DNA of 48,630 nucleotides from an uncultured Fusobacterium sp. (GCA_900541465.1 UQJY01000012.1:1-48630); one strand, 5' to 3'. Positions 16,908 through 26,896 are shown, counted from the stretch's first letter. The notes: generated from the sequence alone by a model not told the origin. Numbers and translations are program-made.

Positions 16908-18828
16908 GTGCTGCTCTTTTGATCTTTCCTTGAAGACTTTTTATTTTCTTTTTATATTCATCTGAAACTTTATCTTTTTCCAATGCTTTTTTATAATATA
17001 AAATTGCTTTTTCAAAATCTTTTACAGCTTCAAAACATTCAGCAGTGTTAGAATAAAACCAAGCTGAATCTTTTCCTTTTTCCTCTGATTTTAAGAAATA
17101 TTTAATAGCTTCTGCATACTCATCTTTTCCTTTATAATTCCAAGCAATTTCTGAGTAAAGCCAGTCGTCATCTCTTCCTAAATCTTCTGCCTTAAAAAGA
17201 AATTCAAGGGCCTTATCGTGTTCTCCCAGAGAACCATATGACCAGCCTATTTCAGAATCTAACCAGTCGTCTTCTTTACCCAGCTCTTTTGCTTTTAAAA
17301 GATATTTTACAGCTTTTCTGTATTTATCAACTTTATTATAATTCCACCCGATTTCAGTGGCAAGCCACTCATCAAGTTCATCTTCTTTTTCAGCAGCATG
17401 AAGATATTTTAAAGCCTTTTTAGGTTCACCATTTCTTCCATAGTTCCATCCAATTTCTCTTTTCAGCCATACAGATGATTCTTTAGAAATTTTTTCAGCA
17501 TAAAGAAGAAATTCAAGAGCTTTGTCGTGTTCTCTAAGTCTTCCATAATTCCATCCGATTTCTCCATTAAGCCAGTCGTCATCTCTTCCCAAATCTTTTG
17601 CTTTAAAAAGAGCTTTTAATGCTTTTTTGTAATCTTCTTTTGAAGAATGGCTTAAACAGTATCCTATCTGTGAATAAACCCATGCTGTAGGCTCTGCAAA
17701 TTTTGCAGATCTTTTAAAATGTTTTAAAGCACTGTCATATTTATCAAGCTGTTCATAGTTCCAGCCAAGTTCATTATTTATCCAGGCACCTTCACTTTCT
17801 TTGTCTAAAGACAAAGATTTTTTTAAAATTTTAACAGCTTCTTTATGTCTTTTTAGTTTTCCTAAATTCCATCCCATTTCAGAAAGAAGCCAGCAGTCAT
17901 TATTCATTTCAAAAGCCTCTTCCAAATATTTAATGGCTTCTTCGTGTCTGTTTAATTTTCCCAAGTTCCATCCCATTTCAGTTTTCAGCCAGGCATCATC
18001 AGCACCAAGACTTTCAGCCTGTTTCAAATAATCTACAGCTTTCTGATATTCTCTTTTTCTTCCTAAATTCCAAGCAATTTCACTGTTTATCCAGATATCA
18101 TTTCTGCCTGTTTCATAAACACTGAAAAGCATATTTAAAGCTTCATCGTGAAATCCTAGTTTTCCTTTATTCCAAGCTATTTGAGTTTTTATCCACTGGT
18201 CATTTCTTCCTTTTTCTTTTGCATTAGAAAGAGATTCTAATGCTTCCTCATATTTATCAAGTTTTCCATATATCCAGCCAAGCTGAGAATCAAGCCAGAT
18301 ATCTGGCTGATTATTTTTTAATGCTTTTGCCACATTATAATATTTTAATGCTTCTTCTAAACGATCAAGATTTTGCAGGCACCATCCTATTTCACAAACT
18401 ATCCAATAATCATTTCTCCCCATAGTTTCAGCCTGCTTTAAAAAGAAAAGAGCTTCTTCATATTTATCAAGTTTTTCTAAGTTCCAAGCAATTTCAGAAT
18501 TTATCCACGAGTCATCTTTTCCCATAGATTTTGCAGTTTTAAGATAGAAAAGAGCTTCTTTTGGTCTTTCCATAAGGCCTAAGTTCCAGCCTATTTCAGA
18601 ATTAAGCCACCCCTCTTCATCAGGTTCTTCTCTAGCTTCGACTCTTCTCAAATATTCTAAGGCCTCTTCTCTTTTTCCAAGTCTTCCAAGTCCCCAGCCG
18701 ATATTGCATAAAATCCAAGAGCTGTCATCACCATTTGCTTCAGCTTCTTTAAGAAGTTTTATTCCCTCTTCAAATTCTTTGTTTTCGAACAACATATCTA
18801 TTTTGTCCCTCAGCAGTAAATCGTTCAT
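16888..18828 (-). CDS. Tryptophan-rich TPR repeat protein
   Basis: Protein of 646 aa, without signal peptide, so probably cytosolic. Nearly all of it is 17 to 18 tandem repeats of mostly 34 residues. Each resembles a TPR, but Trp stands at canonical positions 4 and 11 (pattern DDxWLxSEIGWNxGKLxxH, then EALxxLxxAxxLG), where position 11 is normally Tyr and position 8 is Glu instead of Gly. The last repeat loses this pattern and ends in a basic tail. RBS AAAGGAGGG is 6 bases before the ATG. It is a single-gene unit with its own promoter. Partner and role are unknown. Confidence 0.8.
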   Translation of the reverse strand: MNDLLLRDKIDMLFENKEFEEGIKLLKEAEANGDDSSWILCNIGWGLGRLGKREEALEYLRRVEAREEPDEEGWLNSEIGWNLGLMERPKEALFYLKTAKSMGKDDSWINSEIAWNLEKLDKYEEALFFLKQAETMGRNDYWIVCEIGWCLQNLDRLEEALKYYNVAKALKNNQPDIWLDSQLGWIYGKLDKYEEALESLSNAKEKGRNDQWIKTQIAWNKGKLGFHDEALNMLFSVYETGRNDIWINSEIAWNLGRKREYQKAVDYLKQAESLGADDAWLKTEMGWNLGKLNRHEEAIKYLEEAFEMNNDCWLLSEMGWNLGKLKRHKEAVKILKKSLSLDKESEGAWINNELGWNYEQLDKYDSALKHFKRSAKFAEPTAWVYSQIGYCLSHSSKEDYKKALKALFKAKDLGRDDDWLNGEIGWNYGRLREHDKALEFLLYAEKISKESSVWLKREIGWNYGRNGEPKKALKYLHAAEKEDELDEWLATEIGWNYNKVDKYRKAVKYLLKAKELGKEDDWLDSEIGWSYGSLGEHDKALEFLFKAEDLGRDDDWLYSEIAWNYKGKDEYAEAIKYFLKSEEKGKDSAWFYSNTAECFEAVKDFEKAILYYKKALEKDKVSDEYKKKIKSLQGKIKRAAQKKAGD

Positions 18829-18859
18829 TTTTCCCTCCTTTTAGAAAGCTACAATTATA

Positions 18860-18887
18860 ATATTACATGAAATATGAGAAATGTCAA
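18860..18887 (-). promoter_or_regulatory. Sigma-70 promoter for the Trp-rich TPR gene
   Basis: On the minus strand: TTGACA (18882-18887), 16-bp spacer, TAATAT (18860-18865). Transcription starts about 25 bases upstream of the ATG. Confidence 0.7.
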
Positions 18888-18949
18888 TCTTTTTAAATAT
18901 ATAGAAATCTAGTATAGGAAAAGTATAATTTTTTAATCATGAATATTTA

Positions 18950-18958
18950 TGGTATAAT
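18950..18958 (+). promoter_or_regulatory. Extended -10 promoter for the flavodoxin-like gene
   Basis: TGGTATAAT gives a consensus -10 with the TG extension; no good -35 is seen. It is divergent to the promoter of the minus-strand TPR gene. Confidence 0.6.
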
Positions 18959-19022
18959 GATGAAAAATATAATAGAATATAAATAAAAAAATTATTAATA
19001 TAAAAATTTAGGAGGAAGTAAA

Positions 19023-19646
19023 ATGAAAGTTTTAATGGTAAATGGAAGTTCACATGAAGGTTGTACTTTTACGGCTCTTTCTGAAATTGGAAAAATTTTG
19101 GAAAAAAATGGAATTGAATGGGAAATATTTAATGCAGGCGGAAATCCGTTAAGAGATTGTATTGGGTGCGGAGCTTGTAAAAAATTAGACTGCCAGTGTG
19201 TGTTTGATGATGATGTAGTTAATGAATTTTTGAGAAAAGCTAAGGAAGCAGACGGATATATTTTTGGAAGTCCTGTATATTTTGCCCACCCAACAGGAAG
19301 AATTTTATCACTTCTTGACAGAGCTTTTGTTGCAGGTAAAAAAATCTTTACTCATAAACCTGCTGCCTGCATTACTTCTGCAAGACGTGGAGGAACAACT
19401 GCTTCTTATGATGTTTTAAATAAATATCTTGGAATTGCAGAGATGCCTATAGTTTCATCTTCTTATTGGAATATGGTTCATGGAAATACTCCTGAGCAGG
19501 TCTTACAAGATGAAGAAGGAATGCAGACAATGAAAAATCTTGGGGAAAATATGTCATGGATTTTAAAGTGCATTGATATTGCAAAGAAAAATGGTGTAAA
19601 TCCTCCAGAAAATATAACAACTGTGAGAACAAATTTTGTAAGATAA
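19023..19646 (+). CDS. Flavodoxin-family NAD(P)H-dependent oxidoreductase
   Basis: FMN-binding reductase of 207 aa. The N-terminus has the flavodoxin-like start VLMVNGSSHEG that binds the FMN phosphate, and GSPVYFAHPTG supplies the isoalloxazine loop. A cysteine-rich insert, CIGCGACKK followed by CQC and DDD, resembles the NADPH-dependent FMN reductase and iron-sulfur flavoprotein group; whether it holds a cluster is uncertain. The gene stands alone between an extended -10 promoter and a terminator. The physiological substrate cannot be inferred. Confidence 0.85.
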   Translation: MKVLMVNGSSHEGCTFTALSEIGKILEKNGIEWEIFNAGGNPLRDCIGCGACKKLDCQCVFDDDVVNEFLRKAKEADGYIFGSPVYFAHPTGRILSLLDRAFVAGKKIFTHKPAACITSARRGGTTASYDVLNKYLGIAEMPIVSSSYWNMVHGNTPEQVLQDEEGMQTMKNLGENMSWILKCIDIAKKNGVNPPENITTVRTNFVR

Positions 19647-19674
19647 AATTTGTTTTGTAAAAAAATTTCTATTG

Positions 19675-19704
19675 AGAACATTCTTTTTTAAGGGTGTTCT
19701 TTTT
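19675..19704 (+). terminator. Rho-independent terminator after the flavodoxin-like gene
   Basis: AGAACATTC and GGGTGTTCT form an 11-bp stem with G-T pairs, followed by TTTT. Confidence 0.7.
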
Positions 19705-19754
19705 GTATAATTTTAATTTTTAGAATAAATATTATAGAAAAGAGGAGATTAAAT

Positions 19755-20798
19755 ATGAAAGCTGTTGTATTTAATGATATTAATAATTTAACATTTGAAG
19801 AGAGAGAAAATCCAAAAATAGAAAACGAATCTGATGTTATATTAGAAGTTGCACTAACTGCTATCTGTTCAAGTGATATTCATATTAAAAAAGGATTTGT
19901 ACCGAGAGCTGAAAAAGGAATTGTACTTGGTCATGAATTTGTAGGAATAGTAAAAGAAAAAGGAAAAAATGTAAAAAAATTTAATGTCGGCGACAGAGCA
20001 GCTGTTAATTGTGAAACATTTTGTGGAGAATGTTTTTATTGTAAAAAAGGATATGTAAATAACTGCACTGATAAAAACGGGGGCTGGGCTTTAGGTTGCA
20101 GAATAGACGGCGGACAGGGAGAATTTGTCCGTATTCCTTTTGCTGATAACTGTCTTACGAAAATTCCTGACAGTGTAACGGATGAAGAAGCATTATTTAC
20201 AGGAGATCTGCTTTCAACAGGATACTGGGCTTGTAAAATAGGAGAAATTTCAAAAGAAGATACAATAGCTGTAATAGGAGCCGGCCCTACAGGACTTTGT
20301 ACAATGATGTGTGCAAGGCTTTTTGAACCGAAAAAAATTATAGCAGTTGATATAGATGACAGAAGACTTAATCTTGCAAAGGAAAATGGATATGCGGATA
20401 TTATAATAAATTCATCAAAAGAAAATGCAAAAGATGAAATTTTAAAATATACTGACATGAGAGGGGCAGATAAAGTTTTTGAAGTGGCAGGAGGAAAAAA
20501 TACTTTTTCTATGGCGATGGATACAGCACGTCCAAATGCTGTAGTTGTATTGGTTGCAATGTATGAAGAAAATCAAATACTGCCTCTTCCAGAAATATAT
20601 GGAAAAAATCTTACAATAAAATTTGGGGGAGTTGATGGAATTTACTGTGAAGAGATTATGAAATATATAGAAGATAAAAAAATAGATGCGACACCTCTTA
20701 TAACTCACAGATTAGATTTTGAGGATATTATGAAAGGCTATGATATTTTTGAGGATAAAAAAGATGGAGTAATAAAAATTGCAGTTAAAGTAAAATAA
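19755..20798 (+). CDS. Zinc-dependent medium-chain alcohol dehydrogenase
   Basis: MDR-family dehydrogenase of 347 aa. Catalytic zinc ligands are visible as C38 and H60-E61 (GHEFVG). The structural zinc site has four cysteines, C90, C93, C96 and C104. The Rossmann fold carries GAGPTG, and the acidic residue after the second strand (AVDID) favours NAD(H) over NADP(H). Sequence style is that of the sorbitol, threonine and secondary-alcohol dehydrogenase group; the substrate is not determinable. The ribosome site AGAGGAG precedes the ATG, and no sugar or polyol transporter lies nearby. Confidence 0.88.
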   Translation: MKAVVFNDINNLTFEERENPKIENESDVILEVALTAICSSDIHIKKGFVPRAEKGIVLGHEFVGIVKEKGKNVKKFNVGDRAAVNCETFCGECFYCKKGYVNNCTDKNGGWALGCRIDGGQGEFVRIPFADNCLTKIPDSVTDEEALFTGDLLSTGYWACKIGEISKEDTIAVIGAGPTGLCTMMCARLFEPKKIIAVDIDDRRLNLAKENGYADIIINSSKENAKDEILKYTDMRGADKVFEVAGGKNTFSMAMDTARPNAVVVLVAMYEENQILPLPEIYGKNLTIKFGGVDGIYCEEIMKYIEDKKIDATPLITHRLDFEDIMKGYDIFEDKKDGVIKIAVKVK

Positions 20799-20893
20799 TA
20801 TTAAAACAGTAGATAAAAAATATATACATAGAAAAAATTTTATAATATAATATGAAATAAAAAATTAATAAATAAAATACAGGAGGAAAAAGT

Positions 20894-21517
20894 ATGAAAA
20901 ACTGCATTTTAATTGGAGTAGCAGGAGGGAGCGGAAGCGGAAAAACAACAGTTGCCAATAATTTAGTAAAAGTTTTTAAATCTGAAGTTGCTGTTCTGCT
21001 TGAACAAGATGCTTATTATAGAGAACTTACTAATATGACTATGGAGGAAAAGTCAAAAGTAAATTTTGACCACCCAGATTCAATAGAATTTGAATTATTA
21101 AAAAAACATATTGAGGATTTAAAAAATGGAAAATCAATAGAAAGACCTATCTATGATTTTACAACTCACTCAAGAAAAGAGGGGACTGTAAAAATAAATC
21201 CGTCAAAAATAATTGTAGTTGAAGGAATTTTAATTTTTGCTGTTCCAGAAATAAGAGAGCTTTTTGATGTAAAAATATTTGTTGATACAGATACAGATGA
21301 AATGATATTGAGAAGAATAGAGAGAAATATGAATGAAAGAGGAAGAAGTTTTGAATCTGTAAAAAACCAATATCTTACAACAGTAAAACCTATGTATTTA
21401 GAATTTTGTGAGCCAAGCAAACGTTATGCAGATATTATTATTCCAAGAGGGGGAGAAAATAAAGTTGCAATAGATATGCTGGTGAGCAATTTAAAAAGAT
21501 ATATAGAAGAAAAATAA
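20894..21517 (+). CDS. udk: Uridine kinase
   Basis: Salvage enzyme that phosphorylates uridine and cytidine to UMP and CMP with ATP or GTP, 207 aa. Walker A is GGSGSGKTT near residue 14, and the family blocks FDHPDS, YDFTTHSR and VEGILIF follow in order. Length and spacing are normal. AGGAGG precedes the ATG. It has its own intergenic leader; the next gene has a separate promoter. Confidence 0.95.
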   Translation: MKNCILIGVAGGSGSGKTTVANNLVKVFKSEVAVLLEQDAYYRELTNMTMEEKSKVNFDHPDSIEFELLKKHIEDLKNGKSIERPIYDFTTHSRKEGTVKINPSKIIVVEGILIFAVPEIRELFDVKIFVDTDTDEMILRRIERNMNERGRSFESVKNQYLTTVKPMYLEFCEPSKRYADIIIPRGGENKVAIDMLVSNLKRYIEEK

Positions 21518-21540
21518 AATAATTAAATTTCGTATTTTTA

Positions 21541-21569
21541 TTGAAAGTATAAAGAAAAAAATGTATCAT
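21541..21569 (+). promoter_or_regulatory. Sigma-70 promoter for the DUF3798 gene
   Basis: TTGAAA (21541-21546), exact 17-bp spacer, TATCAT (21564-21569), about 30 bases before the ATG. Confidence 0.8.
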
Positions 21570-21606
21570 TATAGTAATGTTTGATTAAAATACGGGAGGG
21601 CAGATT

Positions 21607-22785
21607 ATGAAAAAATTTTTGATGGGAATTTTTATGGCTTTACTTTCAGTTTTTGCTTTTGCAGAAGCAGATTATCATATTGGGATAGTAACAGGAACAG
21701 TATCTCAATCTGAAGATGCAGCAAGAGGAGCAGAAGCAGCTATTGCAAGATACGGAGCAGCTGAAAAAGGAGGAAAAATAGTTCACGTTACATATCCAGA
21801 TAACTTTATGCAGGAAATGGAAACTACAATTTCTCAAATAGCTTCACTTGCAGATGACCCTAAAATGAAAGCAGTAATTATGGGAGAAGGAGTTCCGGGA
21901 ACAGTTGAAGCTTACAGAAGAATAAGAGAAAAAAGACCTGATATTCTTCTTTTAACAAACTCAGCACATGAAGACCCTGAAATGGTTGCAGAAGTTGTTG
22001 ATTTAGCACTTGAAACAGATATAGTTGCAAGAGGACATTTAATTGTTTTAGCAGCAAAACAGCTTGGAGCAGATAAATTTATGCACATATCTTTCCCAAG
22101 ACATCTTAGCTATGAAATTATTTCTAGAAGAAGAAATATAATGAAAGAAACAGCTAAAGACTTAGGAATGGAATTTATAGATATGTCAGCACCAGATCCA
22201 GTAAGTGATGTTGGTGTTGCAGGAGCACAGCAGTTTATTTTAGAGCAGGTTCCTAACTGGCTTGAAAAATATGGACAAAATACAGCATTCTTTGCAACAA
22301 ATAACTCTCATACAGAACCATTATTAAAAAGAATTGCTGAAAAAGGCGGATATTTTATAGAAGCTGATTTACCATCTCCAACAATGGGATATCCAGGTGC
22401 TTTAGGAATAAAATTTGATGAAAGCGAAAAAGGAAACTGGCAGGCTATTCTTAAAAAAGTTGAAAAATCAGTTATAGATGCAAATGGAGCAGGAAGAATG
22501 GGAACTTGGGCTTATTCTTACAGCTTTACAGGAGTTCTTTCTTTAACAGACCATGCTATGAATGTAATTGAAGGAAAATGTGAAATGCTTGATTTTGATG
22601 CCTTTATTGAAACTTTAAAAGCAAATACACCTGGTGCCGGATGGAACGGGAGCTACTATATAGGTGTTGACGGAGTGGAAAAAGAAAACTTCTTAATGAT
22701 TTATCAAGATACATATATTTTAGGAAAAGGATATCTTCATATGACTGATATTGAAGTTCCTGAAAAATATTTTGAAATTAAATAA
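21607..22785 (+). CDS. DUF3798 exported binding-protein-like protein
   Basis: Exported protein of 392 aa with a standard signal peptide ending AFA and no lipobox cysteine, so probably soluble in the periplasm. The body follows the alternating pattern of a type-1 periplasmic binding fold, with YHIGIVTGTVSQSEDA at the start and the segments AVIMGEGVPGT and FFATNNSHTEP. It fits DUF3798, a family seen in Fusobacteria and Clostridia without an established role. No permease or ATPase is adjacent; a strong promoter and a terminator frame it as a single gene. A ligand-sensing or scavenging role is only inference. Confidence 0.8.
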   Translation: MKKFLMGIFMALLSVFAFAEADYHIGIVTGTVSQSEDAARGAEAAIARYGAAEKGGKIVHVTYPDNFMQEMETTISQIASLADDPKMKAVIMGEGVPGTVEAYRRIREKRPDILLLTNSAHEDPEMVAEVVDLALETDIVARGHLIVLAAKQLGADKFMHISFPRHLSYEIISRRRNIMKETAKDLGMEFIDMSAPDPVSDVGVAGAQQFILEQVPNWLEKYGQNTAFFATNNSHTEPLLKRIAEKGGYFIEADLPSPTMGYPGALGIKFDESEKGNWQAILKKVEKSVIDANGAGRMGTWAYSYSFTGVLSLTDHAMNVIEGKCEMLDFDAFIETLKANTPGAGWNGSYYIGVDGVEKENFLMIYQDTYILGKGYLHMTDIEVPEKYFEIK

Positions 22786-22796
22786 AAATTTTGAAA

Positions 22797-22836
22797 AAAA
22801 TCAGCTTCTTAAAATTGAGAGGCTGATTTTATTTTT
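22797..22836 (+). terminator. Rho-independent terminator after the DUF3798 gene
   Basis: AAATCAGC(T)TCT pairs with GAGAGGCTGATTT around an AT loop, followed by a T-rich tract. Confidence 0.8.
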
Positions 22837-22892
22837 GTAAAATTTTTTCTAATAAAAAAATTACAAATATGAAAATTAAATCAGAAATAAAC

Positions 22893-22921
22893 TTGAAAGC
22901 GAGTCTGAAATAAAGTACAAT
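22893..22921 (+). promoter_or_regulatory. Sigma-70 promoter for the ktrB-ktrA genes
   Basis: TTGAAA (22893-22898), 17-bp spacer, TACAAT (22916-22921). The predicted transcription start coincides with an upstream in-frame ATG (22928), which supports the later start for ktrB. Confidence 0.8.
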
Positions 22922-22954
22922 ATGTAAATGGAGAAAAAATATTGGAGGCGGACA

Positions 22955-24292
22955 ATGAGATTTGCTTTTTTAAAAAAACTTTCTCTTTCAAGAAAATTGA
23001 TACTTGGATTTATGGGAGCAATTCTTATAGGAACACTTTTTTTGATGATGCCCTTTTCGTCGTCAGGAGAAGAAAATATAAGTTTTCTTACTGCACTTTT
23101 TACAATAACTTCAGCTGTTTGTGTGACGGGCTTAAGTGTTATTGATGTTGGAAAAGAACTTTCAACAGCAGGGCAGATTATACTTTTGATTTTTATTCAG
23201 CTGGGAGGGCTTGGTATAATGACTTTTTCGTCATTTATACTTCTTCTTATTGGTAAAAAAATCACGTATGAAGAAAGAGAGCTTCTTAAGGAAGAAAGAA
23301 ATCTTGAAAATAACGGCGGAATTTTGTGGTTTTTAAAAAAAATAATTTTAACAGTAGTTATAATAGAAGGGACAGGGGCTTTATTTCTGGCTCTTCGTTT
23401 TGCACAAGATATGGAAATAAAAAAAGCTGTATATTATGGAATATTTCACAGTGTTTCAGCTTTCTGCAATGCAGGTTTCAGCCTTTTCAGTACCAATCTT
23501 GAAAAATATGCAGGAAGCTTTGTTGTGACAATGACAACTGCATACCTTATAATAATTGGGGGAATTGGTTTTACTGTTATTGATTCAATTCTTTTTGCAA
23601 CAAGAAAAAAAGTAAAAAGATTTGATCTTACTTCAAAAGTGGCAATTTTAGTTTCAATGATTTTAGTTATTTTAGGAACTGTATTGTTTTTAATTTTAGA
23701 ATACAATAACAGAGGAACAATAGGTGAAATGTCTTTCTTTAAAAAAATACTTGCATCTTTTTTTCAGAGTGTAACAACAAGAACGGCAGGATTTAACAGC
23801 GTGCCTTTTGGAAATCTTACAGAGGGATCAGTATTTTTATTTTGTATACTTATGTTTATTGGAGCTTCTCCCGGGTCAACAGGAGGAGGAATAAAAACTA
23901 CGACATTCGGGGTAATTATTTTTTATGTGATAAGTGTTGTTAAAAAAAGAGAGAGTGTTGTTATTTTTAACAGAAGAATAGGCTGGGAAGTATTAAACAG
24001 AGCGATAGTTGTTTTAATTCTGGCTCTTTTATATGTTGGAATAATAACTCTTATAATAGTAAGTATTGATGAATTTACTTTGGAACAGACAATATTTGAA
24101 GTTGTTTCGGCTTTTGCCACAACAGGGCTTTCTTTGGGAATTACGCCTGAATTGGGGACAATTTCAAGAATTCTTATAATATGTACAATGTTTTTGGGAA
24201 GATTAGGACCTATGACATTTGCTCTTGCACTTGGAGGTTCGAATAAAGTTGATAAAATTCAGTTCCCAAAAGAAAATATACTTGTTGGATAA
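22955..24292 (+). CDS. ktrB: KtrB/TrkH-family potassium transporter, membrane subunit
   Basis: Potassium uptake channel subunit of 445 aa. The four pore loops of the superfamily are visible: SAVCVTGLSV, SAFCNAGFSLF, TTRTAGFNSVPF and SAFATTGLSLG, each with the selectivity-filter Gly. The start at 22955 has GGAGG six bases upstream; the ATG at 22928 lies at the transcription start. The soluble KtrA partner gene follows 21 bases later, so this is a two-gene sodium- or proton-linked K+ uptake system. Ktr versus Trk naming rests on the single-RCK partner. Confidence 0.92.
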   Translation: MRFAFLKKLSLSRKLILGFMGAILIGTLFLMMPFSSSGEENISFLTALFTITSAVCVTGLSVIDVGKELSTAGQIILLIFIQLGGLGIMTFSSFILLLIGKKITYEERELLKEERNLENNGGILWFLKKIILTVVIIEGTGALFLALRFAQDMEIKKAVYYGIFHSVSAFCNAGFSLFSTNLEKYAGSFVVTMTTAYLIIIGGIGFTVIDSILFATRKKVKRFDLTSKVAILVSMILVILGTVLFLILEYNNRGTIGEMSFFKKILASFFQSVTTRTAGFNSVPFGNLTEGSVFLFCILMFIGASPGSTGGGIKTTTFGVIIFYVISVVKKRESVVIFNRRIGWEVLNRAIVVLILALLYVGIITLIIVSIDEFTLEQTIFEVVSAFATTGLSLGITPELGTISRILIICTMFLGRLGPMTFALALGGSNKVDKIQFPKENILVG

Positions 24293-24313
24293 AATTATTT
24301 TTAAGGAGAGGGA

Positions 24314-24991
24314 ATGAAACAATATCTTGTAATAGGACTTGGAAGTTTTGGTTCAACTGTTGCAAAGACTCTTTTTGAAGCAGGAGAAGAGGTCGTAGGA
24401 ATAGATGTACAAGACTGTGTCGTACAGGAACTTATAAATGCCAATGTTCTGGAAAATGGACTTATATTAGATGCAACAGATGATACTCAGTTAAAAAAAC
24501 TTGGAGTTACGAATTTTGATACAGTTTTTGTATGTGTAGGTGCTGTTGAGCCGAGTTTGATGATATGTTTAAATCTTAAAGAACTGGGTGTGCAGAATTT
24601 AATAGTTAAAGCATCATCTAAAAAGCATAGAAAACTTTTAGAAAAAATAGGTGCAAGTCAGGTAATTTATCCTGAAGAATATGTTGGAAAAAGAACTGCT
24701 CTTGTGGCTATGGAGCCAAATATGATTGAACATTTGAGATTTTCTCAGGATTTCTTAATTGTTGAAGTTAAAGCTCCGACAATATTCTGGGATAAAACTC
24801 TTATGGAATCTGAAATCAGAAAGAAATATAATTCCAATGTTGTGGGAATAAAAAAACATAACGGTAAATTTGTGCCAAATCCAAATCCGAATGAAAAAAT
24901 AGAAGAAAATGATATATTAATAGTAGTAACAGACTCTAAAACTGCAAATGCTTTAAACGGGCTTGTAAAAAAAGAGTTTAAGGAAAACTAG
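24314..24991 (+). CDS. ktrA: KtrA/TrkA-family potassium uptake regulator
   Basis: Cytosolic gating ring subunit of 225 aa. It has one RCK_N Rossmann domain (GLGSFGSTVA near residue 7, acidic GID after strand two) and one RCK_C domain (about 140-220), the architecture of KtrA, not the doubled one of E. coli TrkA. Nucleotide binding here would open or close KtrB. GGAGAGGG precedes the ATG. Confidence 0.92.
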   Translation: MKQYLVIGLGSFGSTVAKTLFEAGEEVVGIDVQDCVVQELINANVLENGLILDATDDTQLKKLGVTNFDTVFVCVGAVEPSLMICLNLKELGVQNLIVKASSKKHRKLLEKIGASQVIYPEEYVGKRTALVAMEPNMIEHLRFSQDFLIVEVKAPTIFWDKTLMESEIRKKYNSNVVGIKKHNGKFVPNPNPNEKIEENDILIVVTDSKTANALNGLVKKEFKEN

Positions 24992-25006
24992 GGGGAATAA
25001 ACTAAA

Positions 25007-26896
25007 ATGCAGGAATTTGACGTAATAGTAGTAGGAGCAGGTCATGCAGGCTGTGAAGCAGCTCTCGCTCCAGCAAGAATGGGACTTAAAACAGCAATTT
25101 TTACAATAAGTCTTGATAAAATTGGATATCTTTCATGTAATCCGTCAATAGGAGGACCGGCAAAATCACATCTTGCAAGAGAGATAGATGCTCTTGGAGG
25201 AGAGATTGGAAGAAATATTGATAAAACTTTTATTCAGATAAGAGTTTTAAATACAAAAAAAGGTCCTGCTGTAAGATCTTTGAGAGCACAGGCAGATAAG
25301 CCGAGATATCATATTGAAATGAAAAAAACTTTAGAGAATACAGAAAATCTTGAAGTTATTCAAGGAATGGTAACAGAAATTGTAACAGAGGGGAATAAAG
25401 CTGTTGGAATAAAAACTAAAGAGGGTGTGGAATACAGAGCAAAAACTGTTGTAATTGCAACAGGAACATTTATGAGAGGGCTTATCCATGTTGGAGAAAC
25501 ACATTTCAGCGGTGGAAGAATGGGAGAACTTTCTTCAGAAGAACTTCCTTTATCTCTTGAAAAACTTGGAATAAAACTTGGAAGATTTAAAACAGGAACA
25601 CCTCCAAGAATAGATGCAAGAACAATAGATTATTCTAAAACAGAAGAACAGCCTGGAGACACTGAAATTTTAAAATTTTCAAACAGAACTTCAGGTGAAG
25701 AAATAAGAACAAGAAAACAGATTCCTTGTCATATTTTATTTACAAATAAAAATGTGCATGAAATAATCAGAAGCAACAGACACAGATCTCCATTATTCAA
25801 TGGAACAATTCATGGAATAGGGCCTCGTTACTGTCCGTCAATAGAAGATAAAATTTTCAGATACCCTGATAAAGAAAGACATCATCTTTTCTTAGAAAAA
25901 GAAGGGTACGATACAAATGAAGTTTATGTAAGCGGATTTTCTTCATCACTTCCAAGTGATGTTCAGTATAAAATGCTTAATGCAATAGAAGGGCTTGAGC
26001 ATGCAAAAATAATGAGATATGCCTATGCAATAGAATATGACTATGTTCTTACAGAAGAAATTGGATATTCTCTTGAAAGCAAAAAAATAGAAAATCTTTT
26101 TATGGCAGGACAGATAAACGGAACTTCTGGTTATGAAGAAGCAGCAGCTCAGGGAATAATGGCAGGAATAAATGCTGCAAGAAAAGTGCAGGGAAAAGAA
26201 CCAATTGTTCTTGACAGAGCAGATTCATATATAGGAACTCTTATTGATGACATTGTTTCAAAAGGAACAAACGAACCTTACAGAATGTTTACTGCAAGAA
26301 GTGAATACAGACTTATTTTAAGAGAGGACAATGCAGATTTAAGACTTTCAAAAATAGGTTATGAAATAGGACTTCTTCCAAAAGAAGAATATGATAAAGT
26401 TCTTTATAAAGAAAAAGTTGTAAAAGAAATTATAGAAAAACTTGAAAAACAGCATATAGGAAGCAGCAATCCAAGAGTAAATGAAGTTCTTGAAAGATGC
26501 GGAGAAGAACCTATAAAAAATGGAATAACATTGTTTGAACTTTTAAGAAGACCAAATATAGTTTATGATGATATAAAATATGTGGCAGAACTTATAGATG
26601 GTTTTGAACTTGGAAATTATATTTCTGACATTGAATATCAAGTTGAAGTACAGGTAAAATATTCAGGGTATATTGAAAGATCTTTAAGAATGATTGAAAG
26701 ACATAAAAGCCTTGAAGAAAAAAGAATTCCTGCTGATATGGACTATGACAGCCTTGAAAATATTCCAAAGGAAGCAAAGGATAAATTAAAACTTGTAAGA
26801 CCTATGAATATAGGACAGGCTTCAAGAATTTCAGGAGTTTCTCCTGCTGATATTCAAGTGCTTCTTATCTATTTAAAAATGAGAGGAAATAATTAA
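25007..26896 (+). CDS. mnmG: tRNA uridine-5-carboxymethylaminomethyl enzyme MnmG
   Basis: FAD-dependent enzyme that, with MnmE, modifies U34 of several tRNAs, 629 aa as usual. The FAD-binding [17 protein letters not shown] is at the N-terminus; [14 protein letters not shown] and [12 protein letters not shown] are family hallmarks, as are [11 protein letters not shown] and FTARSEYRL. The TAA overlaps the rsmG start (TAATG), the classic gidA-gidB pairing, and it heads the long envelope operon that follows. Confidence 0.96.
   Translation: MQEFDVIVVGAGHAGCEAALAPARMGLKTAIFTISLDKIGYLSCNPSIGGPAKSHLAREIDALGGEIGRNIDKTFIQIRVLNTKKGPAVRSLRAQADKPRYHIEMKKTLENTENLEVIQGMVTEIVTEGNKAVGIKTKEGVEYRAKTVVIATGTFMRGLIHVGETHFSGGRMGELSSEELPLSLEKLGIKLGRFKTGTPPRIDARTIDYSKTEEQPGDTEILKFSNRTSGEEIRTRKQIPCHILFTNKNVHEIIRSNRHRSPLFNGTIHGIGPRYCPSIEDKIFRYPDKERHHLFLEKEGYDTNEVYVSGFSSSLPSDVQYKMLNAIEGLEHAKIMRYAYAIEYDYVLTEEIGYSLESKKIENLFMAGQINGTSGYEEAAAQGIMAGINAARKVQGKEPIVLDRADSYIGTLIDDIVSKGTNEPYRMFTARSEYRLILREDNADLRLSKIGYEIGLLPKEEYDKVLYKEKVVKEIIEKLEKQHIGSSNPRVNEVLERCGEEPIKNGITLFELLRRPNIVYDDIKYVAELIDGFELGNYISDIEYQVEVQVKYSGYIERSLRMIERHKSLEEKRIPADMDYDSLENIPKEAKDKLKLVRPMNIGQASRISGVSPADIQVLLIYLKMRGNN

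Noticed and set aside
22928..22954. Upstream ATG start for ktrB
   Set aside because: It lies at the predicted transcription start and has no ribosome site, while GGAGG is six bases before the ATG at 22955.
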